Assembly: GCA_965277345.1 (NCBI GenBank)
Contig: CBDICI010000004.1
Location: 868,001 to 932,000, forward strand
Length of the DNA: 64,000 nucleotides
Source of the DNA: CAIOYC01 sp965277345
GTDB taxonomy: Bacteria; Pseudomonadota; Alphaproteobacteria; Caulobacterales; Caulobacteraceae
Direction: 5' to 3'
Position numbers and translations under genes: made by a program
Part shown: positions 6,723-14,891 of the stretch, in pieces
Numbering within the stretch: the first letter of the stretch is position 1
Layout of the letters: every line of letters starts with the position of its first letter
Notes under the pieces: model-generated
Told to the model about the DNA's origin: nothing
The model's input: only the letters and a program-made list of their open reading frames with translations
Databases searched by the model: none

Positions 6723-9584
6723 ATGACCTCGACCGCGCGCAAGACCTCGCTCCTCGCCCTGTTCGCCATCGCCGCGAGCGTACCGCTCGCCGCCGTGGCG
6801 GCAGCGCCCAGACCGGCGGTCTCGCGCAGCCAAGCTGAGGCGCCGGTTGTGGCCCCGATCCCGTTTCGCGAACGCCGGCTGAAGAACGGCCTGCGCGTCC
6901 TCACCGCCATCGACCGGACCACCCCAAACGTCACGGTGCAGGTCTGGTACGGGGTCGGCTCCAAGGACGATCCCAAGGGCCGCTCCGGCTTCGCCCACCT
7001 GTTCGAGCACATGATGTTCAAGGCCACCCGCGACATGGCGGCCGAGCATCTGGATCGCATCACCGAGGATGTGGGCGGCGAGAACAACGCCTCCACCGCC
7101 GACGACTTCACTGACTATTACGAGCTGATCCCCGCCAACCACCTGGACGTGCTGCTGTGGGCGGAGGCCGAGCGGATGAGCTCGCTGAAGGTCGACCAGG
7201 CCAACTTCCTCTCCGAACGCGACGTGGTGAAGGAGGAGCTGCGCCAACGCGTCCTCGCCGATCCGTATGGCCGCTTCTTCCGCCTGGCCATCCCGATCAA
7301 CTCCTACGCTGTCCACCCCTACAAGCGGCCGGGCATCGGCTCGATCCACGACCTCGACGCCTCGACCCTGGCGGACGTGAAGAACTTCCACGACACCTAC
7401 TACCGGCCGGACAACGCCACGCTGGTGGTGGTGGGCAATTTCGACCAGGCGAGCCTCGATGCACTGATCGACAAGGATTTCGGGGCCATCCAGAACCCTG
7501 CCGCGCCTCGACCGCATGTGACGGTGACGGAGCCGCCGCGCACCGGGGGCCCGCGCGTCGTGGACGCCTACGGTCCCACCGTGCCGCTGCCCGCCGTGGC
7601 CATGACCTGGCTGATCCCGGAGGCCAAAAGCCCCGATCTGGCGCCGCTACGCGTGCTGGACGCGATCCTTACCACCGGCAAGTCGTCACGGCTGTATGCG
7701 GACCTCGTCTACAAGCGTCAGTCGGCCCAGCAGGTCTTCTCCAACGCCGACCAGAGCGCCCAACCGGGGCTATTCTATGTGGGCGCGGTGATGACCGACG
7801 GCTATGCGCCGGGCGAGGGCGAGACGGCCATCCTCGCCGACCTGGCCGCGCTGCGCACCCGGCCGGTGGGCCCGGAAGAGCTGAGCCGGGCCAAGAACCA
7901 GATCCTCGCCGGCGAACTGCAGGGCCGCGAGACCATCCTGGGTCGTGGGGTCGAGCTCGGCCAGGCGGTGGTGCTGGAAGGCGACCCCGCCCGCGCCAAT
8001 ACCGACATCGCCGAGATCATGGCCGTGACGCCCGCCGACGTGATGCGCGTGGTCGACACCTATCTGGGCGACGACAAGCGCGTCACCGTCCGCTACCGGG
8101 CCGAAACCGCCCGGCCCAAAGATCAGCCTCCCACCAGCGACGATGCGGCGCTGGACGCCATCGGCCAGCCGCTGGCCACGGGCGCCGTGGCCCCGCCGCC
8201 CCCGGCCGGCCTGGCGACCGTGGAGCCCGAACCCACCGCCCCCGTCGCCGCCGTGACGCCGGCGATGGCGGAGCGCACCCTGCGCAACGGCCTACGCGTC
8301 ATCGTCGCCCGCACGGCGGCGGCCCCCCTCGTCACCGCCGAGCTGACCGCCAGGGCGGGCGCCGTCACCGACGCCAAGGCCGGGGAGAGCGCCATGATGG
8401 CGTCCTTGCTGACGGAAGGCGCGGGCGGCCGCTCCGCCGAAGAGATCGCCGCCGAGGTCGAGGCCGCGGGCGGGTCGCTCGCCGCCGCCTCGGGCTACGA
8501 TTCCACCCACGTGGTCTTGACCGTGCTGTCCAAGGAATTCGCCCATACCCTGCCGATCATGGCCGATGTGGTCCAGCGCCCGACGCTGTCGGCGGAGGAG
8601 TTGGAGCGCAAGCGCGCGCAGAAGCTGAACGCCCTGCAGGTGGCCCTGCAGCAGCCGGGCTCCATCGCCGGCATGGTGGCCGAGCGCGTGGTGTTCGGCG
8701 CCGGCGAATACGGTCAGATCGCCGGCGGCACTCCCGCCACGGTAAAGAGCCTGACGCGGGATGAGGTGCTGGGCGCTTACAAGGCCGATTTCCAGCCCGC
8801 GAACGCCATCCTGGTGATCACCGGCGACATCGCGCCGGAGAACGCCTTCACCCTGGCGGAGAAGAACTTCGGCGCCTGGCAGGCCGGCGGCGCCGCGCCC
8901 GCCCGGCCGCCGCTCGCCCCACGCGGCGCCAGCGTGACGGTGGTGGACCTGCCGGGCGCGGGCCAGGCGGCGGTGACCATCGCCGCGCCCTCAATCAAGC
9001 GTTCCGACCTCGACTATTACCGGGTCGAAGTGGCCAACGGCGTCCTCGGCGGCGGCTATTCCGCCCGCCTGAACGAGGAGGTCCGCGTCAAGCGCGGCCT
9101 GTCCTATGGCGCCGGGTCCAACGTGGCTGAGCGGGCCGATGCGGGGATATTCACCGCCTCGGCCCAGACCAAGAACGAGAGCGCGGTGGAGGTGGCCGAC
9201 CTTTTGATGAGCGAGGCGAAGAAGCTCGGCGCCGAGCCGATCGCCCCGTCGGAGCTGGAGTCGCGCAAGGCCGCGCTGATCGGCGGCTTTGGCCGCGCGG
9301 TGGAGACTTCCGCCGGCCTCGCCAACCTCCTGACCGAATACGCCCTGTACGGCGTGCCGCTCGGCGAGATCGGCCGTTTTACCGAGCGCACCTCGGCGGT
9401 GACGCCGGCGGAGGCGAAGGCCGCCGCGCTCGAAGCGGTCGATCCCGCCAGGGCCAGCCTCATCATCGTCGGCGACGCCAGGCTGTTCGCCGACAGGCTG
9501 AAGGCGCGCTATCCGAACGCGGTGGTCATTCCCGCGGCTGAGCTCGATCTCGACCGGCCCGAGCTGACCAAGAACCTGCATTGA
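6723..9584 (+). CDS. Secreted M16 (insulinase/pitrilysin family) zinc protease, tandem domains
   Basis: A 953-residue protein with an N-terminal signal peptide (about residues 1-28), so probably periplasmic or outer-membrane associated. The first M16 module carries the inverted zinc motif H-L-F-E-H (in GFAHLFEHMMFK, near residue 95), with downstream acidic residues in the segment ending DYYELIP. After the first inactive-type domain comes a Pro/Ala-rich linker near residue 510. A second M16 module begins at ERTLRNGLRVIVARTAA; it has no HxxEH and so is the structural partner module. The tandem layout equals one complete clam-shell protease, comparable to PqqL/YmxG-type fused proteins. SD GGAAGG precedes ATG 6723. 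It is transcribed alone and followed by a hairpin terminator. Confidence 0.93.
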   Translation: MTSTARKTSLLALFAIAASVPLAAVAAAPRPAVSRSQAEAPVVAPIPFRERRLKNGLRVLTAIDRTTPNVTVQVWYGVGSKDDPKGRSGFAHLFEHMMFKATRDMAAEHLDRITEDVGGENNASTADDFTDYYELIPANHLDVLLWAEAERMSSLKVDQANFLSERDVVKEELRQRVLADPYGRFFRLAIPINSYAVHPYKRPGIGSIHDLDASTLADVKNFHDTYYRPDNATLVVVGNFDQASLDALIDKDFGAIQNPAAPRPHVTVTEPPRTGGPRVVDAYGPTVPLPAVAMTWLIPEAKSPDLAPLRVLDAILTTGKSSRLYADLVYKRQSAQQVFSNADQSAQPGLFYVGAVMTDGYAPGEGETAILADLAALRTRPVGPEELSRAKNQILAGELQGRETILGRGVELGQAVVLEGDPARANTDIAEIMAVTPADVMRVVDTYLGDDKRVTVRYRAETARPKDQPPTSDDAALDAIGQPLATGAVAPPPPAGLATVEPEPTAPVAAVTPAMAERTLRNGLRVIVARTAAAPLVTAELTARAGAVTDAKAGESAMMASLLTEGAGGRSAEEIAAEVEAAGGSLAAASGYDSTHVVLTVLSKEFAHTLPIMADVVQRPTLSAEELERKRAQKLNALQVALQQPGSIAGMVAERVVFGAGEYGQIAGGTPATVKSLTRDEVLGAYKADFQPANAILVITGDIAPENAFTLAEKNFGAWQAGGAAPARPPLAPRGASVTVVDLPGAGQAAVTIAAPSIKRSDLDYYRVEVANGVLGGGYSARLNEEVRVKRGLSYGAGSNVAERADAGIFTASAQTKNESAVEVADLLMSEAKKLGAEPIAPSELESRKAALIGGFGRAVETSAGLANLLTEYALYGVPLGEIGRFTERTSAVTPAEAKAAALEAVDPARASLIIVGDARLFADRLKARYPNAVVIPAAELDLDRPELTKNLH

Positions 9585-9594
9585 CCGGGGGGGC

Positions 9595-9614
9595 GAGGCG
9601 GGCTACCCCGCCTC
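9595..9614 (+). terminator. Hairpin terminator after the M16 protease gene
   Basis: Stem GAGGCGGG (9595-9602) and CCCGCCTC (9607-9614) with loop CTAC, starting 11 bases after the stop codon. The downstream tract CCTTTGGTT is only weakly T-rich, so termination may be partial. Confidence 0.55.
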
Positions 9615-9684
9615 CCTTTGGTTGAGGCGGCCCTTCGACCTTTGACCAAGGCGGCGCGGCGACCGCGCCCTAGGACACGAAAGC

Positions 9685-10218
9685 ATGGCGGACATCCTTA
9701 CCCGCTCGACCCAGACCACCTTCACCTACGAAGACCTGCTCGCCTGCGCGCGGGGCGAACTGTTCGGTCCCGGCAACGCGCAACTGCCGGCGCCGCCCAT
9801 GCTGATGATGGACCGGATCGTCGAAATCTCCGCGGAAGGCGGCAAATACGGCAAGGGCTTCATGAAGGCCGAGCTGGATATCACCCCCGACCAGTGGTTC
9901 TTCCTCTGCCACTTCTTCGGCGATCCGGTAATGCCTGGGTGCCTCGGCCTTGACGCCATGTGGCAGCTGGTCGGCTTCTTCCTCGGCTGGTCCGGCGCGC
10001 CGGGCCGTGGCCGGGCCCTGGGGGTGGGCGAGGTGAAGTTCACCGGCCAGGTCGGTCCCACCGTCAAGAAGGTGACCTACCTGATCGACATGAAGCGGGT
10101 GATCCTGCGCCGCCTCGTCATGGGCATCGGCGACGGGGTGATGGAGGCCGATGGAAAGCCTATCTACAGCGCAACCGATCTGCGGGTCGGGCTGTTCGAT
10201 GCTAAGAGCCTGGTTTAG
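9685..10218 (+). CDS. fabA: 3-hydroxydecanoyl-ACP dehydratase/isomerase
   Basis: A 177-residue FabA. It dehydrates (R)-3-hydroxydecanoyl-ACP and isomerises trans-2- to cis-3-decenoyl-ACP, the branch point to unsaturated fatty acids in type II synthesis. The catalytic His76 and Asp90 are in CHFFGDPVMPGCLGLDAMWQ, and the phrase PPMLMMDRI is the usual substrate-tunnel strand. Length is normal. It is followed after 39 bases by fabB, the standard pairing. In many alphaproteobacteria irr or another fur-family gene lies before fabA and fabI follows fabB; neither is present here. Confidence 0.97.
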   Translation: MADILTRSTQTTFTYEDLLACARGELFGPGNAQLPAPPMLMMDRIVEISAEGGKYGKGFMKAELDITPDQWFFLCHFFGDPVMPGCLGLDAMWQLVGFFLGWSGAPGRGRALGVGEVKFTGQVGPTVKKVTYLIDMKRVILRRLVMGIGDGVMEADGKPIYSATDLRVGLFDAKSLV

Positions 10219-10257
10219 GTTTCAGGTAAGCAACAAATAAGGGAGCTTAGCCGACCC

Positions 10258-11499
10258 ATGCGTCGCGTCGTGGTCACCGGCATCGGTATCGTCTCCTCCA
10301 TCGGCGGGGACGCGGGGGAAGTCATGGCGGCGCTCAAGGCCGCGCAGTCGGGCGTGGTCGCCGCGCCGGAATACGCGGAACTGGGCTTCCGCTGTCAGGT
10401 GCACGCCGCGCCGCGCAAGGGTAACGGTCCGGTGGATTGGGAGGCGTTGGTGGATCGCCGCGCCGCGCGCTTCCTAGCGCCCGGCACCGCCTATGCCCAC
10501 ATCGCCATGGAGCAGGCCATCGCCGATTCCGGTCTGACCGAAGCCGAGGTCCGCCACCCCCGCACCGGGCTGATCGTCGGCGACGGCGGACCCTCCACAC
10601 GCGCCATCGTCAACGCTGCGCAGATCACCCGCGAAAAGGGCCCCAAGCGCGTCGGCCCCTTCGCCGTGCCCAAGGCCATGTGCTCGGGCCCTTCGGCGGT
10701 GCTGTCCACCTGGTTCAAGACGCAGGGGATCAACTATTCGATCTCCTCGGCCTGCGCGACCTCCACCCACTGCATCGGCGCCGCCGCCGAGCAGATCATC
10801 ATGGGCAAGCAGGACGTGATGTTCGCCGGCGGTTGCGAGGAGCTGGACTGGACGCTGAGCGTGCTGTTCGACGCCATGGGCGCCATGTCGTCCGGCTTCA
10901 ATGACCGGCCCTCCGAGGCCAGCCGCGCCTATGACAAGGACCGCGACGGCTTCGTCATCGCCGGCGGCGCCGGCATCGTCGTGCTGGAGGATCTTGAGCG
11001 GGCCAGGGCGCGCGGCTCCAAGATCTATGCCGAGATCGTCGGTTATGCCGCCAATGCCGACGCGCACGACATGGTCGCGCCCTCGGGCGAAGGGGCCGTG
11101 CGCTGCATGAGGCTGGCGCTGAAGGGCATGGACGGGCAGGGCGATGTGGGCCGGATCGACTACCTGAACCCTCACGGCACGGGCACGCCCATCGGCGACG
11201 TGAAGGAGATGGACGCCGTGCGCGAGGTGTTTGGTGAATCCCCACCCTTGATCTCCTCCACCAAGTCGCTCACCGGCCACTCGCTGGGCGCGGCGGGCGC
11301 CCAGGAGGCGATCTATTGCATGTTGATGATGCAGGACGACTTCGCCGCCAAGAGCGCCCATATCGACACCCTGGACGAGGCCTTCGCCGACCTGCCGATC
11401 CTGCTGGAGCGCAAGGACGGTGCGGGCCTGGAAACGGTGATGTCCAACTCCTTCGGCTTCGGCGGCACCAACGGCGCCCTGGTGTTGCGGCGGGTCTAG
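10258..11499 (+). CDS. fabB: 3-oxoacyl-ACP synthase I (beta-ketoacyl-ACP synthase)
   Basis: A 413-residue KAS I that elongates cis-3-decenoyl-ACP made by FabA. The catalytic triad is visible: Cys166 in SISSACATSTHCIG, His306 in NPHGTGTPIGD and His341 in LTGHSLGAAGA, with the conserved Lys336 in STKSLTGH. The C-terminal glycine loop NSFGFGGTNGALV is intact. SD-like GGGAG precedes the ATG by about 12 bases. Its stop is two bases from the convergent stop of the YgjP-type gene, so there is no room for a separate terminator. Confidence 0.97.
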   Translation: MRRVVVTGIGIVSSIGGDAGEVMAALKAAQSGVVAAPEYAELGFRCQVHAAPRKGNGPVDWEALVDRRAARFLAPGTAYAHIAMEQAIADSGLTEAEVRHPRTGLIVGDGGPSTRAIVNAAQITREKGPKRVGPFAVPKAMCSGPSAVLSTWFKTQGINYSISSACATSTHCIGAAAEQIIMGKQDVMFAGGCEELDWTLSVLFDAMGAMSSGFNDRPSEASRAYDKDRDGFVIAGGAGIVVLEDLERARARGSKIYAEIVGYAANADAHDMVAPSGEGAVRCMRLALKGMDGQGDVGRIDYLNPHGTGTPIGDVKEMDAVREVFGESPPLISSTKSLTGHSLGAAGAQEAIYCMLMMQDDFAAKSAHIDTLDEAFADLPILLERKDGAGLETVMSNSFGFGGTNGALVLRRV

Positions 11500-11500
11500 C

Positions 11501-12244
11501 CTAGACGCAGATCGCCCGGATGCCGCCGCTCTGTTCCCGCAGCCACCGCCGCGCCGGGCGATAGTCGCCGTAGAGCTGCTGCACGACGGCCCAGAAGGCG
11601 GGACTGTGATTGGCCTCCACCAGATGCGCCGCCTCGTGGGCGGCCACATAGTCCAATACCGCCGCCGGGGCCAGGATCAGGCGCCAGGAATAGCGGATCG
11701 CCGCCGTGCGCCCTTGGCTCTCGCCCCGGCACGATCCCCAGCGCCCCCTGGCGTCGGCGATGGCGAGGCCCGGCATGGGTTTGCCAAGCGCGTGGGCGTG
11801 CACCTCGGTCCGCGCGGACAGAAGCCTCAGCGCCTCCGCCTTCAAGACCCGCGTCGCCGCCCGGCCATAGGCCTCGCCGTCGCCGGAGGCCAGGAGGCGT
11901 ATCGGTTCCCCGGCGGTGGCCGGGATCAGGCGGGGCGCGATCCGCATGGCGGCCCGCTCCAGCCGGCAGGGCTCGCCGCCGACGGTGATGGGTAGGCCGG
12001 GGCGCAGGAGAACAGCTTGCGGCAGGGCGGCGAGCCTTTCGCCGATCCACTCCGCCCGGCTGTGAGCAAAGGCTATGGCGTCGTGGAGCTTCCGCAGCGA
12101 CGGCGCGGTAGCCACCACTTCGCGCGCTCGCGCATCCACGCGCAGGCTCACCCGCCGCGCCCGGGCGTTGACCCGCAGCCGCACCGGCCGGCCGGCGACG
12201 TCGATCACACTGTCGGGCTTTGGAGTGGGGCGAAACAAGGTCAC
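11501..12244 (-). CDS. YgjP-type (DUF45, M48-like) metallopeptidase
   Basis: A 247-residue soluble protein. HEAAH (residues 203-207) gives the zinc ligands and catalytic Glu, and RGRWGSC (around residue 167) is the other family hallmark of YgjP/DUF45 proteins. A third ligand may be in the following EANHSPAFW. The family is related to SprT/WLM minigluzincins; substrates are unknown. The start is GTG at 12244, as no upstream ATG exists in frame; a later GTG (residue 13) is also possible. It is convergent with fabB and its promoter region is shared with the toxin-antitoxin pair. The palindrome TCTGATCAGA lies one base upstream of the GTG. Confidence 0.85.
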   Translation of the reverse strand: MTLFRPTPKPDSVIDVAGRPVRLRVNARARRVSLRVDARAREVVATAPSLRKLHDAIAFAHSRAEWIGERLAALPQAVLLRPGLPITVGGEPCRLERAAMRIAPRLIPATAGEPIRLLASGDGEAYGRAATRVLKAEALRLLSARTEVHAHALGKPMPGLAIADARGRWGSCRGESQGRTAAIRYSWRLILAPAAVLDYVAAHEAAHLVEANHSPAFWAVVQQLYGDYRPARRWLREQSGGIRAICV

Positions 12245-12245
12245 G

Positions 12246-12255
12246 TCTGATCAGA
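12246..12255. promoter_or_regulatory. Perfect 10-base palindrome between ygjP-like and toxin-antitoxin genes
   Basis: TCTGATCAGA is fully self-complementary and lies in the 64-base divergent intergenic region, next to the GTG of the YgjP-type gene and 54 bases before the antitoxin ATG. Antitoxins commonly bind such dyads to repress their own promoter, so it is a possible operator; a 10-base palindrome can also be chance. Confidence 0.3.
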
Positions 12256-12308
12256 TAGCACGCCGGCCCGCCCTTGCATCATAAGCGCCGCGGGCACATT
12301 CTTCGCAT

Positions 12309-12497
12309 ATGGCCGACGATCTTTCGCCCATCGTGTCCGAATTCCCGACGCAGCAAGCGGCGGACGCCTATGACGCCTGGTTCCGGGCCAAGATCGAGAA
12401 GTCCATCAACAGCACCGAGCCACGCATTCCTCATGACGAGGTGATGAGCCGAATCCGCGAAAAGCTCCTCAAATATGCGCCTGATCTGGACATCTGA
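12309..12497 (+). CDS. Antitoxin (RelB/stability-determinant type)
   Basis: A 62-residue acidic/basic protein. The pattern S-P-I-V-S-E-F-x-T, then A-x-x-Y-D-A-W-F-R-A-K-I-E, then P-R-I-P-H-D-E-V-M is that of short antitoxins annotated as stability determinants or RelB-like partners of ParE/RelE toxins. It would neutralise the toxin encoded next and probably represses the operon. The 3' end overlaps the toxin gene by 23 bases, so the two are co-translated. GC content is lower than the flanking genes, as is common for mobile toxin-antitoxin modules. Confidence in the antitoxin call comes mainly from the toxin next to it. Confidence 0.82.
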   Translation: MADDLSPIVSEFPTQQAADAYDAWFRAKIEKSINSTEPRIPHDEVMSRIREKLLKYAPDLDI

Positions 12498-12747
12498 AGC
12501 CAGCGACGACCTCGATCAGCTGATCGATTATATCAGGGAATACAGCCCGCTCGCGGCGGCCAATATTTACCGAATCATTCGCGATACGGCCGACCGGATA
12601 CCCGAGCATCCCTACATGTTCCGGCGCGGGCGGCGTGAAGGCACGCGCGAGGCGGTCGTCCATCCCAATTACATCCTGATTTATCGGGTCCTTGAGGATG
12701 GTGTTGTTGTTCTGGGGGTTCTGCACACCCGCCAACAATACCCCTGA
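12475..12747 (+). CDS. RelE/ParE-family toxin
   Basis: A 90-residue protein with the RelE/ParE fold pattern. The start RLIWTSEASDDLDQLIDYI is the typical first strand and helix. The middle contains A-x-x-I-x-R-I-I-R-D-T-A-x-x-I, then P-Y-M-F-R-R-G-R-R-E-G-T-R-E, and the end has Y-I-L-I-Y-R-V and V-V-V-L-G-V-L-H-T-R-Q-Q-Y-P. The closing H-T-R-x-x-Y-P is common in ParE-like toxins. ParE toxins poison gyrase and RelE toxins cleave mRNA on the ribosome; sequence alone does not decide which. ATG 12475 lies inside the antitoxin gene. It ends three bases before the convergent PHB depolymerase stop. Confidence 0.87.
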   Translation: MRLIWTSEASDDLDQLIDYIREYSPLAAANIYRIIRDTADRIPEHPYMFRRGRREGTREAVVHPNYILIYRVLEDGVVVLGVLHTRQQYP

Positions 12748-12749
12748 GC

Positions 12750-14024
12750 CTACTCCGCCGCGTGGCGGGCCGTGGCGTGGTTGGCGTCGTGCCTGGCGAT
12801 GAACTGGCGGATGCGGGGATAGATCTCTTCCTCGAAGCGCTTGCCGTTGAAGACGCCGTAGTGGCCGACCTTGGGCTGGACATAGAGCGCCTTCATCCCG
12901 TCCGGAATGTTGGGGGTCAGGCCGTGCGCCGCCTGGGTCTGTCCGACGCCGGAAATGTCGTCGCGCTCGCCCTCCACGGTCATCAGCGCGATGTCGTGGA
13001 TCGCTTTCAGGTCCACCCGGCGGCCCCTGTGCTCCAGCAGGCCGAGCGGCAGCAGGTAGCGCTGGAACACGATATCGATGGTCTGCAGATAGAACTCCTC
13101 GGTCAGATCGAGGACGGACAGGTACTCGTCGTAGAACTCGAGATGCTTCTCCGCGGCGCTACCGTCGCCGGCGACGAGATCGTCGAAGTAACGCCGGTGC
13201 GCCTGCTGATGCCGCTCGGCGTTCATGGACATGAAGCTGTAGAGCTGGACGAAGCCGGGATAGACCCGCCGCATGGCCCCCGGATAGGGCGCGGGCACGG
13301 TGTGGATCATGTTGGAGGCGAACCAGGCGAAGGGCCGCTCCTCCGCCAGCCGGTTGGGCGCGGTGGGGGCCAGGCGCGCGTCGATGGGCGAGCCCATGAA
13401 GGTCATCGAGGCGGGGCGGCTCTCCTCGCCGTCCTCCGCCATCAGGGCCGCCGCGGCTATCACCGGCGGTCCGGGCTGGCACACGGCCACCACGTGCGGA
13501 CGGCCGCCCACGGCGCGCACCATGTCGCGGATGTGGTCGATATAGTCGTGGAAGTCGAAGCGCCCCTCCATCATCGGCACGTCCCGGGCATTGACCCAGT
13601 CTGTGACGAAGACCGCATGGTCGGGCAGGAAGGCCTCCACGGTTCCGCGCAGCAGCGTCGCATAGTGGCCCGACAAGGGGGCCACGATGAGCACCGCCGG
13701 GTCGTATTCCAGCCGCCGCGCGCGGCGCATGTCGCCCATGTCGCGGTCGAACTGGATCAGGCGGCACCAGGGGGATTGCCACACCACCGTCTCGCGCACC
13801 CTGACCTCGACGCCGTTCACCAGGGTCTTGTCGATGCGCCAGTCGGGCTTGCCATAGCGGCGGGTGACATTGGCGAACAGGTCGGCGGCGGCGAACATGG
13901 TCCGTCCGAACGCCGTGTCGGCGGCCGGATTCGCCGGCGAATGCCAGAACGTCCTCGCCATGCGCGCCGCCGCCCGCATGGGCGTGGCGGCTACATAGCC
14001 GTATTCGTTCAGGGCGTAGAGCAT
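12750..14024 (-). CDS. phaZ: Intracellular polyhydroxyalkanoate (PHB) depolymerase
   Basis: A 424-residue cytoplasmic, granule-associated enzyme that hydrolyses native poly-3-hydroxybutyrate. It belongs to the PhaZa1 type (Ralstonia), which has a cysteine nucleophile in place of serine: here Cys182 in VAVCQPGPP. The other triad members are probably Asp in VEGERDDISG and His in VGHYGVFNGKRF. The N-terminal MLYALNEYGYVAATP is characteristic, and I start at that Met (14024), preceded by GGAAA; an earlier in-frame ATG adds 22 non-conserved residues. PHB is the carbon store of many Caulobacterales. A dyad at 14075-14091 lies upstream. Confidence 0.92.
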   Translation of the reverse strand: MLYALNEYGYVAATPMRAAARMARTFWHSPANPAADTAFGRTMFAAADLFANVTRRYGKPDWRIDKTLVNGVEVRVRETVVWQSPWCRLIQFDRDMGDMRRARRLEYDPAVLIVAPLSGHYATLLRGTVEAFLPDHAVFVTDWVNARDVPMMEGRFDFHDYIDHIRDMVRAVGGRPHVVAVCQPGPPVIAAAALMAEDGEESRPASMTFMGSPIDARLAPTAPNRLAEERPFAWFASNMIHTVPAPYPGAMRRVYPGFVQLYSFMSMNAERHQQAHRRYFDDLVAGDGSAAEKHLEFYDEYLSVLDLTEEFYLQTIDIVFQRYLLPLGLLEHRGRRVDLKAIHDIALMTVEGERDDISGVGQTQAAHGLTPNIPDGMKALYVQPKVGHYGVFNGKRFEEEIYPRIRQFIARHDANHATARHAAE

Positions 14025-14074
14025 CGGATTTCCAGTCGGTCGCACGGGTGTGCAACGCAACATAACATAGGGCG

Positions 14075-14091
14075 GTTGCTGAATTGGCAAC
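14075..14091. promoter_or_regulatory. Short dyad upstream of phaZ
   Basis: GTTGC (14075-14079) and GCAAC (14087-14091) are separated by seven bases, 51 bases upstream of the phaZ ATG and just after the end of the SenC gene. Related TTGC/GCAA-rich sites are bound by PHB-responsive repressors (PhaR/AniA) in other proteobacteria. The site is short, so this is a suggestion only. Confidence 0.25.
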
Positions 14092-14107
14092 GCTTATCCG
14101 GTGCGAC

Positions 14108-14812
14108 TCAGCTGCGGCCTTCCGCCTTCAGGATTTCACCGGCGATCTGGGCGGGCTGCATGTCGTGGGTCAGGGGCGAGGCGAAGCGGCCTTGCGGGTC
14201 CATCAGATAGATCACCGCGGTGTGGTCCATGCTGTAGTCCGGGCCCGTTCCTGACCGGGCGTAATAGACGCCGTAGGCCTTGGCCATGGCGGCGGTCTCG
14301 GCCGGAGTTCCGGTCAGGCCCAGGGTACGCATCGGCAGGGCCTGCGCGTCGAGATAGGCCTTCATCTGGGGGGGATGGTCGCGGCCCGGGTCGATGGAGA
14401 CGAACACGGTCTGGAAGTCGCGCCCCTTGCCGCCCAGCTGCCGGTAAGCGCCGCCCAAGGCCTGCAGCGTAGCCGGGCAGACGTCCGGGCAGAAGGTGTA
14501 GCCGAAAAAGACCGCCGACCAGCGGCCTTTCAATATGCTCTGGTCCACCGCGCGACCGTCCTGGTCCCGCATGTGGAACGGGCCGCCGATGCCGCTGGCC
14601 GACGCCGCCTGCGCGTTCGAGCGTCCGCCGCCGGTCTCCCACCAGATCAGCCCCCCGCCGCCGACCAATACCGCCGCCGCCAGCAGAACGAGACCCAGGC
14701 CGGAGCCCTTTGGTCCACCCGGTGTTCCAGGCCTGGCTTTCGTTTTGCCAGTCGCCGGCGCATGGTGCGCCCCCCGCCCCCTTTTCCCTCCGCCACGCAT
14801 CGGTTGTTCCAT
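14108..14812 (-). CDS. senC: SCO1/SenC family copper chaperone (cytochrome oxidase assembly)
   Basis: A 234-residue protein with one N-terminal membrane anchor (about residues 38-58, GLGLVLLAAAVLVGGGGLIWW) and a periplasmic thioredoxin-fold domain. The copper site is complete: FCPDVCP gives the C-x3-C-P pair, and His in YSMDHTAVIYL is the third ligand. SCO/SenC proteins deliver copper or reduce cysteines for assembly of the CuA centre of cytochrome oxidase, and in Rhodobacter senC (prrC) is linked to regB/regA, as here. ATG 14812 is assumed; 14800 (MRGGG) is an alternative. The ATG overlaps a possible upstream start of the divergent regB, so the true starts of the two genes need care. Confidence 0.88.
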   Translation of the reverse strand: MEQPMRGGGKRGRGAHHAPATGKTKARPGTPGGPKGSGLGLVLLAAAVLVGGGGLIWWETGGGRSNAQAASASGIGGPFHMRDQDGRAVDQSILKGRWSAVFFGYTFCPDVCPATLQALGGAYRQLGGKGRDFQTVFVSIDPGRDHPPQMKAYLDAQALPMRTLGLTGTPAETAAMAKAYGVYYARSGTGPDYSMDHTAVIYLMDPQGRFASPLTHDMQPAQIAGEILKAEGRS

Positions 14813-14891
14813 GACAAGGGCCTCGCTTTCGGTGTCGTCGATCTGGCCCGGGCGGGCTCGGTCGCCCGAAGGCGGCCGGCTGGCGACCGAT

